64,000 bases of DNA, taken from contig NZ_SJPW01000004.1 in assembly GCF_007860125.1 (NCBI RefSeq), forward strand, positions 528,372 to 592,371, read 5' to 3'. This document shows, one piece after another, positions 45,074 to 54,139 of this stretch (within the stretch, counting starts at the first letter, position 1; the number at the start of each line of letters is the position of its first letter). The translations under genes and the position numbers were made by a program. The notes under the pieces are model-generated. The model worked only from the letters and a program-made list of their open reading frames with translations, made no database searches and was not told the origin of the DNA. The DNA comes from Rubripirellula tenax (GTDB taxonomy: Bacteria > Planctomycetota > Planctomycetia > Pirellulales > Pirellulaceae).

Positions 45074-45823
45074 ATGTTCCAAAAACCTTTGCTCAGTCTC
45101 AGCGCCATCCTAGCCGGACTTGTTGCCTTCAGTCCGGCCAACGTCTTGGGCGATCTCGTGCTTGTGTTCGAGGGGAATCACAATGGTACGGTTGCCCAGA
45201 TCACTAATGGTGGGACAGGCTTCGAGACGATCACATTGGATTTCTCGACGGGTGCAAACACTCCGAATGGTTCTTATGGGTACACGATCAGCGGCATTGA
45301 CGCCGCAGCTGACGGAACCGCGAACGATAGTTTGACGTTTTCGTTTGGTGTGGCAGCCGCGGGTGGAAATGGCGACGTTGCTTTTCAGGATGACGGCAAC
45401 TTTGGCGTCACTGGTAACGGCGCCGGTAATTTGAATGCTGCGGACGAAACGTTGACGTTCAGCTTATTGAGCCAATCGCTAACCCTTGGCGATCCCGGAA
45501 CCGGTTCTGTTACCGGTGGTGGCTTCAATCGGATCGCTTTCTCGCAGCTCAATAGCGCAGACGAGACAGCCGTCCTGAGCGGTGGTACATCCGCCGACGG
45601 AGTGATCACGGGGGCCACGACCTTTAGTCCAATTTCCACCTTCACGATTGGCCACACTGGCGACACCTCTAACTTTCGCGTTGGCCCGGCCCGATACCGA
45701 TTCTCCATCACGGCCGAGGCAACGGCTGTTCCCGAGCCATCTTCCCTGGCGCTGATGGCGGTTGCGTCGCTAGGTGGATGGATGCATTGGCGACGCAAGC
45801 AGCGTTCGCTTGCCAAGTCCTGA
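45074..45823 (+). CDS. PEP-CTERM sorting-signal protein
   Basis: A 249-residue protein starting at ATG 45074. A signal peptide (LLSLSAILAGLVAFSPANVLG) and a C-terminal PEP-CTERM signal (AVPEPSSLALMAVASLGGW, then basic RRKQR) mark it for export and surface sorting by an exosortase. The body is Gly/Asn/Thr-rich and beta-like (NGTVAQITNGGTGFETITLD) and of low similarity to known domains. It lies between the xylanase and a sulfatase, so it may be a surface or matrix component of the same system. Confidence 0.75.
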   Translation: MFQKPLLSLSAILAGLVAFSPANVLGDLVLVFEGNHNGTVAQITNGGTGFETITLDFSTGANTPNGSYGYTISGIDAAADGTANDSLTFSFGVAAAGGNGDVAFQDDGNFGVTGNGAGNLNAADETLTFSLLSQSLTLGDPGTGSVTGGGFNRIAFSQLNSADETAVLSGGTSADGVITGATTFSPISTFTIGHTGDTSNFRVGPARYRFSITAEATAVPEPSSLALMAVASLGGWMHWRRKQRSLAKS

Positions 45824-45955
45824 GAATGCAACGGACTTGCTTTTCGTTCACCGCTGCGATCGCCGTGTTTCTGCGCCAAGACCGCAGCTTGCGAACGTCT
45901 GATTACATTGTTCAGCGGGAACTTCTCCCTTACTTTCAATCAGACAAATAACGCG

Positions 45956-47083
45956 ATGACAATCAATCGACTGCTCGTTTTTGCATTGGTGGCGACGGCT
46001 TCGCTTTTCCAACACGCAACCATGGACGGCGCGGATTCCGACAAGCCCAACATCGTTTTGTTTTTTGTCGATGACTTTGGCGCACGCGATCTTTCGTGCT
46101 ACGGCAGCAGCCTGTACGAGACGCCGAACATGGATCGGTTGGCCGCCGAAGGAATGCGGTTCACCGATGCTTATTCAGCCTATCCCCGTTGTGTGCCCTC
46201 GCGAGTGGGGCTGCTGTCGGGGAAGTGCCCAGCACGTGTCCAATACGAGTCGGACCAACGCAAAGGCAAAGAACACCATCTTCCGCTAAGCGAAGTCACC
46301 TTTGGTGAAGCACTGCAAGAACACGGTTACCAAACCTGCTACATCGGCAAGTGGCATCTCGGTCACGAGGGTGGAGATCCGAGAGCGCAAGGTTTCGAGA
46401 CCGTCATTCATGCGGGGTCGGCCGGTGCAACGGGCAGCTTCTTCCATCCGTTTTCGGTCGAGAAAGGTCACTCCGTCGAGAACCCCATCGAAAGCAAAGA
46501 GGGCGACAACCTGATCGATCGGATGACCGACGAAGCGGTGAAGTACATCGATGCCGCGAAGGAAAAACCGTTCTTGATGGTGATGGCGCATTACGCCGTT
46601 CACACTCCAATCGAAGCACCCGAGGAGATCACGAAAAAGTATTCCAGGAAGCTTCGCAAAGCGGGTTTGGCATCGGGCGGAAAACGCGACGATGCCGACT
46701 TCGTTCGGGACCGACAAGGGATGACGAAGACGATCCAGAACAACCCGACCTACGCCGCCATGATCGAGAAGACAGACGATTCGCTTGGACGCATCATGCT
46801 GGCGCTCGCGGAAGCCGGTGTGGCGGACAAGACAGCCATCATTCTGACTTCGGATCACGGTGGCCTTTCCACGCGAGGACTCGAAAACAATCGCGGCGTC
46901 GCAACGTCCAACGCTCCCTTTCGCCAAGGCAAAGGATCGATCTTCGAGGGCGGCACTCGCGTCCCGTTGATTGTGAAGTGGCCTGGAAGAATCGAGCCCG
47001 GGAAAGTCTCGTCCGTTCAGGTGACCGGTATGGACCACTATCCGCCGATGATGATGAAGTCATCGCCTTGCAGATCTTCGTAG
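45956..47083 (+). pseudogene. Type I sulfatase, 3'-truncated
   Basis: 375 residues from ATG 45956. The first about 360 match a secreted sulfatase: NIVLFFVDDFGARDLSCYG, CVPSR with Cys79 (formylglycine site), YIGKWHLGHEGGDPR, IILTSDHGGLS. After VTGMDHYP the sequence diverges into MMMKSSPCRSS and stops; the C-terminal subdomain (normally about 100 residues more) is missing. The break coincides with the 3' end of the oxidoreductase gene on the other strand, indicating a deletion junction near 47040. N-terminal catalytic residues are present, but the product is probably unstable. Confidence 0.8.
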
Positions 47084-47583
47084 CTGGGGATCGTCGCCGT
47101 GTGGATGCAGTACTCGCTGCCCGGAAACCCGTTCAAACGAGGATACTGAAACTCGCCCGCCGCCCAAATCACATGCTTGGCTCGCAACGTCTCCGTAGTG
47201 GTGTCGATGCGAAACTCGTCGCCGACTTTGGCAACACACAACACATCGGTGTTCTCTTGGACGGGAAGCTCAAAGAACTGGGCGACACCTCGCAAGTGTG
47301 CTGCGTACTCTTGACCCGTCGGATGTTCGACTTCCAGACTGAACGCGGGCGACACGCCGATCGCCACTGAATTCAAGTCCAAGATTCCGATCGAATTGGT
47401 AGGAAACGACGGCGTGATAAACCGAGTTTCCGCGGGCCAACGATCGAACGATTCGCCAACACGATAACGATCAAGAATCCGAAATTTCTCGATCCCGGCA
47501 TGCTTGAGTGCGATGCCAACACCAACACCCGCCGCTCCCGCACCGATGACGACGACGTCGAAGATTTCCGGCTGGGATAGCAT
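47038..47583 (-). pseudogene. FAD/NAD(P)-binding oxidoreductase, C-terminally truncated
   Basis: 181 residues. The N-terminus has an FAD-binding Rossmann motif (VVVIGAGAAGVGVGIALKHA), followed by RFITPSFPTNSIGI, AAHLRGVAQFFELPVQ and ATG-like VIWAAGEFQYPR. The frame ends at DDFIIIGG, exactly where the second dinucleotide-binding GxGxxG loop should continue, so half the protein is lost at the junction with the sulfatase. It is the last gene of the minus-strand metal operon, overlapping the MerC gene by one base (TAATG at 47583). Confidence 0.75.
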
Positions 47584-48212
47584 TACGCAGTCGCCTCGGC
47601 AGACGGCTTCGCTTCACAACAACCGCACAAACATCCGTAGCGACGGTTCAGCAAGTGAGCAGAGACCAGCAACAGGCCTCCCAAGGGTGTGATCCAGGGA
47701 GCGAGACGGACGAGTAATTCTGGTGACATGAAAGACGCCATGGCAATGCCTGCGGTGCTGACGTCGGGGGATTGTTGCTCCGTAACAGCGTCCGTCGCGC
47801 ACAGTTCGCAGCATGCATCGGTGCAGACAGCAGCAGAAACGCTGGACGAGTCAGGCAACTCGCAAGCCGCACAACAATCGCCCGCGAAACCGAATGCCGC
47901 AAAGGTGATCAGCGAAATGCCGACGACCGCGATCCCGGCGGGCATCCAACGACGGTGCTGGCGAAAGCCGGGAACGAATGCCGCCAGCGCGATCACGAAA
48001 CACGCCAGCGCCATCCAGCGATGAAAGGCTGCATCAGCCAGGAAACTCAGCCCCAAAGCCGGCAAGAACGAGATCACAAACGGCATCGCCGCACAGTGAA
48101 TCGCGCAGCCGATCGACGCGACGATGCCGAACCAGTCTTGCCAACGAGACGGGCTGGCAGCGGGCGGCATGCTAGGCGTTGAAGCGGAACGAGGTTCAAT
48201 CACTTGTGACAT
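47583..48212 (-). CDS. MerC-domain membrane protein
   Basis: A 209-residue membrane protein with about four helices. It carries the MerC hallmark GCAIHCAAMP (Cys36, Cys40) in the first helix and a further Cys-rich loop (GDCCAACELP, CTDACCELC), then CLCGCC near the end. MerC proteins move mercuric ions; in this zinc-type operon a role in binding or moving another soft metal is as likely. It overlaps the GTPase gene and the oxidoreductase gene by one base each. Confidence 0.7.
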   Translation of the reverse strand: MSQVIEPRSASTPSMPPAASPSRWQDWFGIVASIGCAIHCAAMPFVISFLPALGLSFLADAAFHRWMALACFVIALAAFVPGFRQHRRWMPAGIAVVGISLITFAAFGFAGDCCAACELPDSSSVSAAVCTDACCELCATDAVTEQQSPDVSTAGIAMASFMSPELLVRLAPWITPLGGLLLVSAHLLNRRYGCLCGCCEAKPSAEATA

Positions 48213-49477
48213 TACACCGCCTCCTCTTCCAAGAGTTCGTCTTCGGTTTCCAGTTCGATCGGCGGCAACGGGTCTTCAAAGTTTGCCCAGTGCTCTGGCC
48301 CTTGCACGTATTCCAGATCGGTTAGCAGACAGTCATCGAGAATTTGAATGATTCGTTCTTGGTTCATCGCGTTGCCGATGAACACCAACTCCTGATGTCG
48401 ATCCCCGTGTTCCTTGAGGCCATGCGCGCCAACAAATTTGGATTGAATCTCGGCGACCACTTCCTCGTCGTCGGGCCACTGTTCGTCTGGCGCGGCGGCC
48501 CACCAAAAACCGGCCGGGTCCATGCGGATCGAACAACCGGCTTGCGACCAGTCATAAGCCCAGTCGTGACGCGACGCGATCCACATCAAACCTTTGCTGC
48601 GCAGCACACCGGTGAACAAGCCGTCGTCCATGTCACCATCGAGGGCGTCGGTCAAGCGTTTGGGATGAAACGGACGGTCGCGGCGATAAACAAAATTCGA
48701 GATGCCGTACTCTTCGGTTTCCGTTTCCTCTTCGCCGCGTGGCACCGCGAGCCAACCCGGTTGAGACTCGGATTCACTGAGCGAGTACAAACCCGTGCCC
48801 ATGATCTCTGACAGCTCGATTTGGCTTTCGGTCGTGTTGAGAATCTTGGCGTCGGCGTTGAGTTGCCGCAGGATGCGATTGAGTTGTTCGATGTCGTATG
48901 GCGACACCAAATCAGTCTTGTTCACGATGATGACGTTAGCGAACTCGACTTGATCGACCAGCAAGTCAACGATGTTTCGCTTGTCGTCTTCGTTCAGTCC
49001 CAAACGGCGATCCGTGAGATCGTCCCACGAACCAAAGTCCTTCATGAAGTTACCCGCGTCGACGACGGTGACCATCGTGTCAAGGTCGGCGACCAACGAC
49101 AGACTATCGCCTTCTTCGTCCTCAAACGTGAACGTCTCGGCGACCGGCATCGGCTCGGAGATGCCAGTTGATTCGATCAACAGGTAATCGAATCGTCCAG
49201 CGCGAGCGAGCCGACGGACTTCAATCAGCAAATCTTCACGCAAGGTGCAGCAGATGCAGCCGTTAGACATCTCGACGAGCTGCTCTTCGGTCCGCGATAA
49301 ATTTGCATCGCCCGACTTCACGAGCGCCGCGTCGATGTTCACTTCACTCATATCGTTTACGATCACGGCGACCTTGAGGTTGTCACGATTGGTCAAAATA
49401 TGGTTGAGCAGCGTCGTCTTTCCGGCACCAAGGAAACCGGACAGGACGGTAACGGGCAGAAGTTTGGTTTGGTTCAT
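48212..49477 (-). CDS. CobW/COG0523 zinc-chaperone GTPase
   Basis: A 421-residue G3E-family GTPase. Walker [10 protein letters not shown] (about 15-23); metal-binding CxCC in [11 protein letters not shown] (Cys74, 76, 77); ESTGISEP; guanine motif NKTD; C-terminal CobW_C domain containing [21 protein letters not shown]0523 proteins deliver zinc (ZNG1-like) or cobalt to target proteins. ATG at 49477 (MNQTKLLPV) is preferred; an in-frame ATG at 49486 also exists. It is the second gene of a probable operon behind the shared operator at 49937-49970. Confidence 0.85.
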   Translation of the reverse strand: MNQTKLLPVTVLSGFLGAGKTTLLNHILTNRDNLKVAVIVNDMSEVNIDAALVKSGDANLSRTEEQLVEMSNGCICCTLREDLLIEVRRLARAGRFDYLLIESTGISEPMPVAETFTFEDEEGDSLSLVADLDTMVTVVDAGNFMKDFGSWDDLTDRRLGLNEDDKRNIVDLLVDQVEFANVIIVNKTDLVSPYDIEQLNRILRQLNADAKILNTTESQIELSEIMGTGLYSLSESESQPGWLAVPRGEEETETEEYGISNFVYRRDRPFHPKRLTDALDGDMDDGLFTGVLRSKGLMWIASRHDWAYDWSQAGCSIRMDPAGFWWAAAPDEQWPDDEEVVAEIQSKFVGAHGLKEHGDRHQELVFIGNAMNQERIIQILDDCLLTDLEYVQGPEHWANFEDPLPPIELETEDELLEEEAV

Positions 49478-49489
49478 TGAGATCATCCT

Positions 49490-49903
49490 TTAGGGTTGAT
49501 TGGCGATTTGGGTGAGGAGTGAGTGGGAGACTCGCGTTCGCTGGGCGTCCGCGTTATGAAACCTATTCGATGCAATTTTCCGCAGATCAATCGCGACGAC
49601 TCCGTGCCTTTGCAGTCGCTCAAGAAACAAAGCCGCGAGCGGCGATTCTTGACCGCTGTCGTACACGACAAATGTCGCGTGACGCATGGCGAAAGCGCGA
49701 GCGTTGACGACTTCGTAGTCCTCGGAATCGTCTTGAATCAGCACCCCCAATGCGACACCGTTTGGCAACGGTTCCAAAAAAGCCGCCGACGCCGAATCGG
49801 CAACCACGACAGTCTGCACGGGTGGCTGAACCGTAGGCTCACCGGCGAACGTTTGAAAACCGACCACACCCAACCATGCCGTCAACAAATATCGAACCAT
49901 CAC
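49490..49903 (-). CDS. Exported protein of metal operon, unknown
   Basis: A 137-residue protein with a signal peptide (MMVRYLLTAWLGVVGFQTFAG). The C-terminal part (LAALFLERLQRHGVVAIDLR) faintly resembles the end of ZnuA/TroA-type metal-binding proteins, but no metal-ligand His cluster is seen. It is the first gene of the minus-strand operon leading into the CobW GTPase, with a TATAC...GTATA-type palindrome 34-67 bases upstream. Function unknown. Confidence 0.5.
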   Translation of the reverse strand: MMVRYLLTAWLGVVGFQTFAGEPTVQPPVQTVVVADSASAAFLEPLPNGVALGVLIQDDSEDYEVVNARAFAMRHATFVVYDSGQESPLAALFLERLQRHGVVAIDLRKIASNRFHNADAQRTRVSHSLLTQIANQP

Positions 49904-49936
49904 TCACTCTCCAGGAAACGAAGCGACCGAAGCAAA

Positions 49937-49970
49937 TATACCGCACCTGCAATGCGTGTGCAAGTATACG
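49937..49970 (-). promoter_or_regulatory. Candidate metal-regulator operator A
   Basis: TATACCGCAC (49937-49946) faces GTGTGCAAGTATA (49957-49969 region), an imperfect palindrome. TGCAAGTATACG at 49959-49970 is the exact reverse complement of CGTATACTTGCA at 51142-51153 before the SmtB-type gene. Confidence 0.55.
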
Positions 49971-50061
49971 GCGGTTCGATTTAGACGGAGAGATTATTTA
50001 TTAAGGGAGTCGATCGGGCGGTGTCGGGATCGCTGGCTCCGCATAAAGACTCGACATCGCT

Positions 50062-50970
50062 TCAATGATCGTGACCATGATCGTGCGAGTGTTCTGAATG
50101 CGCTGGCTCGTGAGTGCCATGATCGTGACCGGGCAGGTTTTCGATGCCGACGGCGATCGCGATGCCGAGCAAGAACGCGGTGGTGAGCTTGCCGCGATCG
50201 TGATCGTGGAAGGCCACCTCGGGCAACAAGTCCGCCAGTGCGATGCCGATGAAGAAACCGGCCGAAATCGTGAGTCCCCAGCCTAGAACGCCTGAGTTGG
50301 CAGCAAAGGTCGTCGCACCGAAGTAGAACGCCAACGCCCCGATAGGGCAGGCGAGCGAGAAGGCTAGGTTCGCTGCGTTTTGTGCCGCTTGGGGCCAATT
50401 CTGTTTGCTCATCACTGATATGATCGCGAACGCATCGAGCGGTTTATGCAGCAGCACGGCCAAAAACGTACCCAGTCCCGCCAGTCCCAGCCAAGCACCA
50501 TGCGAAGCGTCAGCGATTACGCTGCTGGCCAGTGCCACGCCGTCCACTAGCGTGTGCAGCAGCAAACCAAAGAACAGCCCCGCCCAACTGATCCCCTTCA
50601 CGTCGCCGTGATCGTGCGAGTGACCGTGATCACAATGGGTATGTTGATGATCGGGCTGGGCATTCACTTCGTCCCCATTTTCGGTCACCGGGACGCCGTG
50701 GTCATGGGTATGGAACAGCCGAATGAGCAAGAACATGACCGTCAAACCGATCAAGACTCCCACACCCGCCTGCGAGTGAGATCGCAACACCTCACCACCA
50801 TGCGGCAGCAAGTGCAGCAGCGCGATGCCGATCATCAATCCCCCGACGCCGCTCATTAGCAACTGCGTCCGCAAATGCGTCATCCGCAATAGCGACGACA
50901 ACTTGCCACCGGCGAGCGAAGCCGCCGCGATCAGCAGGCAATAGACAATCAACAAGGCGGCGGTCGACAT
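50062..50970 (-). CDS. ZIP family metal transporter
   Basis: A 302-residue protein from ATG 50970 (the frame extends to 51060). Eight hydrophobic segments are visible. It has the His-rich cytoplasmic loop typical of ZIP proteins (HTHDHG, HQHTHCDHGHSHDHGD, about 90-125), then the conserved metal-binding helices GLLLHTLVDGVALA (HxxxDG) and LAVLLHKPLDAF (HxxxD, where many ZIPs have HExPE), and a His-rich C-terminus. ZIP proteins import zinc or other divalent ions. It is divergent from the SmtB-like sensor gene, so both are probably controlled from the intervening operator. Confidence 0.85.
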   Translation of the reverse strand: MSTAALLIVYCLLIAAASLAGGKLSSLLRMTHLRTQLLMSGVGGLMIGIALLHLLPHGGEVLRSHSQAGVGVLIGLTVMFLLIRLFHTHDHGVPVTENGDEVNAQPDHQHTHCDHGHSHDHGDVKGISWAGLFFGLLLHTLVDGVALASSVIADASHGAWLGLAGLGTFLAVLLHKPLDAFAIISVMSKQNWPQAAQNAANLAFSLACPIGALAFYFGATTFAANSGVLGWGLTISAGFFIGIALADLLPEVAFHDHDRGKLTTAFLLGIAIAVGIENLPGHDHGTHEPAHSEHSHDHGHDH

Positions 50971-51141
50971 CGAATTTCCAAACAGGCAACGAGAACAGAC
51001 CGCAAAAGATACGCTGTTGCATTGGTTGTGCATATAAGGTGACGGATGATTCCGCGTCACCTCGCTGTATCTCGTTATGGCTCAGGGGTGCGAGTCTCGA
51101 ATGGAATTGCCTGCGTGGGACTTGACGTCGGGCTGATGGAT

Positions 51142-51163
51142 CGTATACTTGCATAGGTAAGCA
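51142..51163. promoter_or_regulatory. Candidate metal-regulator operator B
   Basis: CGTATACTTGCATAGGTAAGCAA lies between the divergent ZIP and SmtB-type genes, close to the sensor start. TTGC...GCAA forms an imperfect inverted repeat. It shares CGTATACTTGCA with operator A in opposite orientation, and TACTTGCA with operators C and D. Confidence 0.55.
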
Positions 51164-51175
51164 ACTGTGAAACCA

Positions 51176-51568
51176 ATGGCAAAACTTAAAAATCGAAATT
51201 CAACTGTACCGGCTGACGAGTCCCCAAGCTGCGACGGGCATGGGCATCGTGGGTTGGCGATGCGAGTAGACGCGGAAGCTTGCGAGCGGGCGGCGGCGAT
51301 TTTTCGGGCGTTGGGCGATCCCCAGCGACTGCGATTGCTCATTCTGCTCGAAGCGGGTGAATGCTGCGTTTCGGAACTGTGCCAAACCCTCGACGAACCG
51401 ATGCCGGCGATTTCACAGCGGCTGAGACTGCTTAAAAGCGAACGCATCGTTCGCTCGCGGCGGGACGGCAAGCACGTCTACTACGCGCTCGCCGATGACC
51501 ACATATCGCGATTGGTGACCAACGGGGTCATGCACGCGATGGAACTTTCTCACTCTGATTCTCGTTAA
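51176..51568 (+). CDS. ArsR/SmtB-family zinc-sensing repressor
   Basis: A 130-residue winged-helix repressor (ATG 51176; GTG 51167 possible). Residues about 35-100 form the HTH core (FRALGDPQRLRLLILLEAGE, CCVSELCQTLDEPMPAISQR). The C-terminal helix has Asp107-x-His109-x10-His120-x2-Glu123, the alpha-5 zinc site DxHx10Hx2[HE] of SmtB/CzrA. When zinc binds, such proteins leave DNA. It lies beside the ZIP gene and the shared operator. Confidence 0.85.
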   Translation: MAKLKNRNSTVPADESPSCDGHGHRGLAMRVDAEACERAAAIFRALGDPQRLRLLILLEAGECCVSELCQTLDEPMPAISQRLRLLKSERIVRSRRDGKHVYYALADDHISRLVTNGVMHAMELSHSDSR

Positions 51569-51581
51569 GGAACTGAAGCAA

Positions 51582-51932
51582 ATGTCGAAACTACACACCC
51601 ATCACGACCACCAACATGGTCCTGACTGCGAACACACCGGCGTCCAGCACGGTGACCATGTCGATTATCTGCACGACGGCCACATGCACCACGTCCGCGA
51701 TGACGGACAAGTCGAAGAGCATGTTTTGGAAGTCAGCGAAGCCAATCCGAACGTTTGCACCCCGGCTCACTCTTGTACCGGACACGAAGCAGGCCACGTT
51801 CACGGTCCGAACTGCGGCCATGAAGCGGTGCCACACGGTGACCATGTTGATTACTTAGTCGATGGGCACTTGCACCATCCGCACGGCGATCACTGCGACG
51901 ATCACGGACACGTTGCTGTTGTGGGAGCGTGA
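51582..51932 (+). CDS. His-rich metal-binding protein
   Basis: A 116-residue protein that is about one quarter His. Two copies of HGDHVDYLxDGHxHH (about residues 23-37 and 84-98) are joined by a Cys/His segment (HSCTGHEAGHVHGPNC). No signal peptide is seen, so it likely buffers or traffics zinc in the cytoplasm. It starts 13 bases after the SmtB-type repressor and is probably cotranscribed with it. Confidence 0.7.
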   Translation: MSKLHTHHDHQHGPDCEHTGVQHGDHVDYLHDGHMHHVRDDGQVEEHVLEVSEANPNVCTPAHSCTGHEAGHVHGPNCGHEAVPHGDHVDYLVDGHLHHPHGDHCDDHGHVAVVGA

Positions 51933-51951
51933 GGCTCCTGACGATCTCCAT

Positions 51952-51971
51952 TACTTGCAAACGTTTTGCAA
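51952..51971 (+). promoter_or_regulatory. Candidate operator C before fur-type gene
   Basis: TTGCAAACGTTTTGCAA (51955-51971) is a palindrome of two 7-base arms around CGT. It begins TACTTGCA (51952-51959), as do operators A, B and D. It lies 45 bases before the Fur-family start, where an autoregulatory site is expected. Confidence 0.6.
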
Positions 51972-52015
51972 TTGGGTATAGTCGAAGCGTTCATGATTCC
52001 TTCTGAGATATCCAA

Positions 52016-52441
52016 ATGACCAAGAACGACGAATCGCTTGACCCGGTCAAGCAGGCGATTCGCGAGGCAGGGCTCCGTGCCACGCCGGCGCGAATGGCAA
52101 CCTTGCAACTGCTCCGCGCATCAAACACGCCGTTGACCCACGCGGTGGTGTCCGATCATCTGGCCGTCAACGGTGTCGATAAGGCGACGGCGTTTCGTAA
52201 TCTCAATGACATGGTCGAAGCAGGTTTGGTCCGGCGGACCGAAGTCGGTGATCACGTTTGGCGATTCGAGGCGACCTCTGCCGACCACGATAACACACAC
52301 CCGCACTTTTTGTGTGTCGACTGTGGCACCGTATCATGCTTGGACGATGTTAAGCTGACTGCAGGCAGTCAGAGGGCGAGCGAGAAAATCGGAGAAGTCA
52401 CCGAGATCTTACTGCGTGGTCATTGCAACGAGTGTCGTTAG
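52016..52441 (+). CDS. Fur-family metal regulator (Zur-like)
   Basis: A 141-residue Fur superfamily protein. The N-terminal winged helix (about 10-80) has LRATPARMATLQLLRASNTP and KATAFRNLNDMVEAGLVRR. Then comes the metal-binding and dimer part with HPHFLCVDCG (Cys100, Cys103) and GHCNEC (Cys137, Cys140), the structural zinc site. Its setting among zinc genes suggests Zur, but Fur or PerR cannot be excluded from sequence alone. A TACTTGCA/TTTGCAA palindrome lies just upstream. Confidence 0.8.
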   Translation: MTKNDESLDPVKQAIREAGLRATPARMATLQLLRASNTPLTHAVVSDHLAVNGVDKATAFRNLNDMVEAGLVRRTEVGDHVWRFEATSADHDNTHPHFLCVDCGTVSCLDDVKLTAGSQRASEKIGEVTEILLRGHCNECR

Positions 52442-52446
52442 ATGGC

Positions 52447-53919
52447 TCACCACAACGCGGCAAGCCATTTCCAGGCAGGTTGATGCAGCATCGCGATTGT
52501 GAATAGCATCGATGTCGCCGACCACTGTATTTTTGCGCCGTTCCAACGACTTAGCAGCGTAAGCAAGCTAGCGGCGATGAGGCAGAATAACGCGATCGTG
52601 ACGGTCGCTTGCCAGCCCAGCGTGATGCCGACGAGCGCGGCGGCCAACGAAAGCGATGTCTTACGTCTCTGGATGCGTTTGCTCGCGAAACGTTGAACTA
52701 AAATTGCCAGTGCCCAACCGGTAATTCCACCTAACACGCTGGTCACGGCCTGAACCAACCAAGTCGGCATCGCCTGACTCAAAGCGATCGGGATCTGAGC
52801 GTCAAACGCGACCGGTTGAAGTCCCGTAAAGGCGATCGGCAACGTGGCCAGCACGATCACCATCGACCGAGCCAACCACTTCGGGCAACGCAAGCGGTCG
52901 ACATCCATGAGGGCCAACATCAACAGACAACTGAACATCGCCACGTGATAGAGGTAGAGACCGATGACGGGCCACTTCGTGTACAAGATGATCCACAAAA
53001 TTCCGGCATAGTGGTAATGTGGGGCTCCGGGAACATTGGCCGCGCCGGTGACCAATTCGTACAAGAACAGCAGCCCAAAGATCGCTGCTCCGATCAGTTC
53101 AACCCAAAAGTATCGAATCGGAATGTCGGCCGCGCAGGCGCGGCAACGACCGCCTAAGTTGAGATAACTGAAGATCGGCAGATTGTCGGTTCGTCGAATC
53201 GGTGTCTCACACTTCGGGCACGCCGAGGATCGCAAGGCGATGGATTCACCACGCGGCGCACTGGCGGCGACCACGTTGATGAAACTCGCCACGCAGGCAC
53301 CGAAGTAGGTAAAGATCGCGAACACGGCGAACTTGGCGCTGCGAATTCGCAATTGTTCAAGCGCCGTCAACTCTTCGATCGTGTAGCTGCTCGGTCGATC
53401 GCGGTACTGTTCCAGAAACGCATCGATCGAGGGCAGGACAATCATGTACACCAGCACGCCGGCAATCCCGATCATCACAGCCCCCGATCGAAAGGAGACT
53501 CGCAGGCTTTGAACTCGCACGATGGCGACGCATTCGCGAACCGCCAAAATCACCAAACTCGCCAGCAACACGGCGGGCGAGAAGAACACCATCGGCGACG
53601 ACCAACGGTCGGGGGTGTCTTGCTGAATCGTCGTCCAGCTCAACAACACTGCGAAACACACCAACACCGTCAATCGAACGGCCGAGGGGAACCGCGAGCT
53701 GACGAGACTGGCAAGAGCCAACACGTTACCCAGCACCAGCATCAGCGAGCCGGAATCGACGCCGATCCGAACGGCTGAAGCGATCGCCGAGCAGCCTGCG
53801 GTGCCGATCAACAACATGCGGGCATATTCGCCAAAAAGCGAATCCGCCAACGGATCGGATGAATTCGTGAGGGATGGGTCGGAAAACATAGCAGGCACGC
53901 GAAAAGCTTGTCCAAGCAT
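52447..53919 (-). CDS. Prepilin peptidase-like (A24) membrane protein
   Basis: A 490-residue integral membrane protein. Residues about 225-310 match the N-terminal methylase part of prepilin peptidases: ASFINVVAASAPRGES, and the zinc-ribbon CPKCETPIRRTDNLP with CRACAADIP. The peptidase part keeps one aspartate region (LALMDVDRLRCPKWL), but the expected GxGD motif is missing (GGITGWALA instead). The long N-terminal extension adds several helices. It may be a non-peptidase relative. The start could be 53889. It is convergent with the Fur-type gene; an operator-like palindrome lies upstream. Confidence 0.6.
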   Translation of the reverse strand: MLGQAFRVPAMFSDPSLTNSSDPLADSLFGEYARMLLIGTAGCSAIASAVRIGVDSGSLMLVLGNVLALASLVSSRFPSAVRLTVLVCFAVLLSWTTIQQDTPDRWSSPMVFFSPAVLLASLVILAVRECVAIVRVQSLRVSFRSGAVMIGIAGVLVYMIVLPSIDAFLEQYRDRPSSYTIEELTALEQLRIRSAKFAVFAIFTYFGACVASFINVVAASAPRGESIALRSSACPKCETPIRRTDNLPIFSYLNLGGRCRACAADIPIRYFWVELIGAAIFGLLFLYELVTGAANVPGAPHYHYAGILWIILYTKWPVIGLYLYHVAMFSCLLMLALMDVDRLRCPKWLARSMVIVLATLPIAFTGLQPVAFDAQIPIALSQAMPTWLVQAVTSVLGGITGWALAILVQRFASKRIQRRKTSLSLAAALVGITLGWQATVTIALFCLIAASLLTLLSRWNGAKIQWSATSMLFTIAMLHQPAWKWLAALW

Positions 53920-53971
53920 CCGGCACGCCGACCCGCGACCGAAGCTGATTGAGAGGCAACCGAGAATCTAA

Positions 53972-53996
53972 TACTTCTGCACAACCAGTGCAAGTA
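53972..53996 (-). promoter_or_regulatory. Candidate metal-regulator operator D
   Basis: TACTTCTGCA (53972-53981) and TGCAAGTA (53989-53996) form an imperfect palindrome between the prepilin-peptidase-like gene and the BBP7-like gene. It carries the same TACTTGCA/TGCAAGTA element as operators A-C. Confidence 0.45.
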
Positions 53997-54139
53997 AGGT
54001 GGGCGCGTCGCCTGGCTGGCTTTCCGGCTGTGGCAATCTGGGTTGACTTTGTCAATTCAATCGGTCGTTTTCAATGTGCGGGTTTTTCCGTGCCGATACC
54101 AAACCATGGTCGGGCCGTTTGGCTTCTTTCTAACGGCGT

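Noticed and set aside
47583-48212. Complete mercury-resistance (mer) operon
   Set aside because: MerC-type protein only; no MerA, MerR or MerT seen, and neighbours point to zinc.
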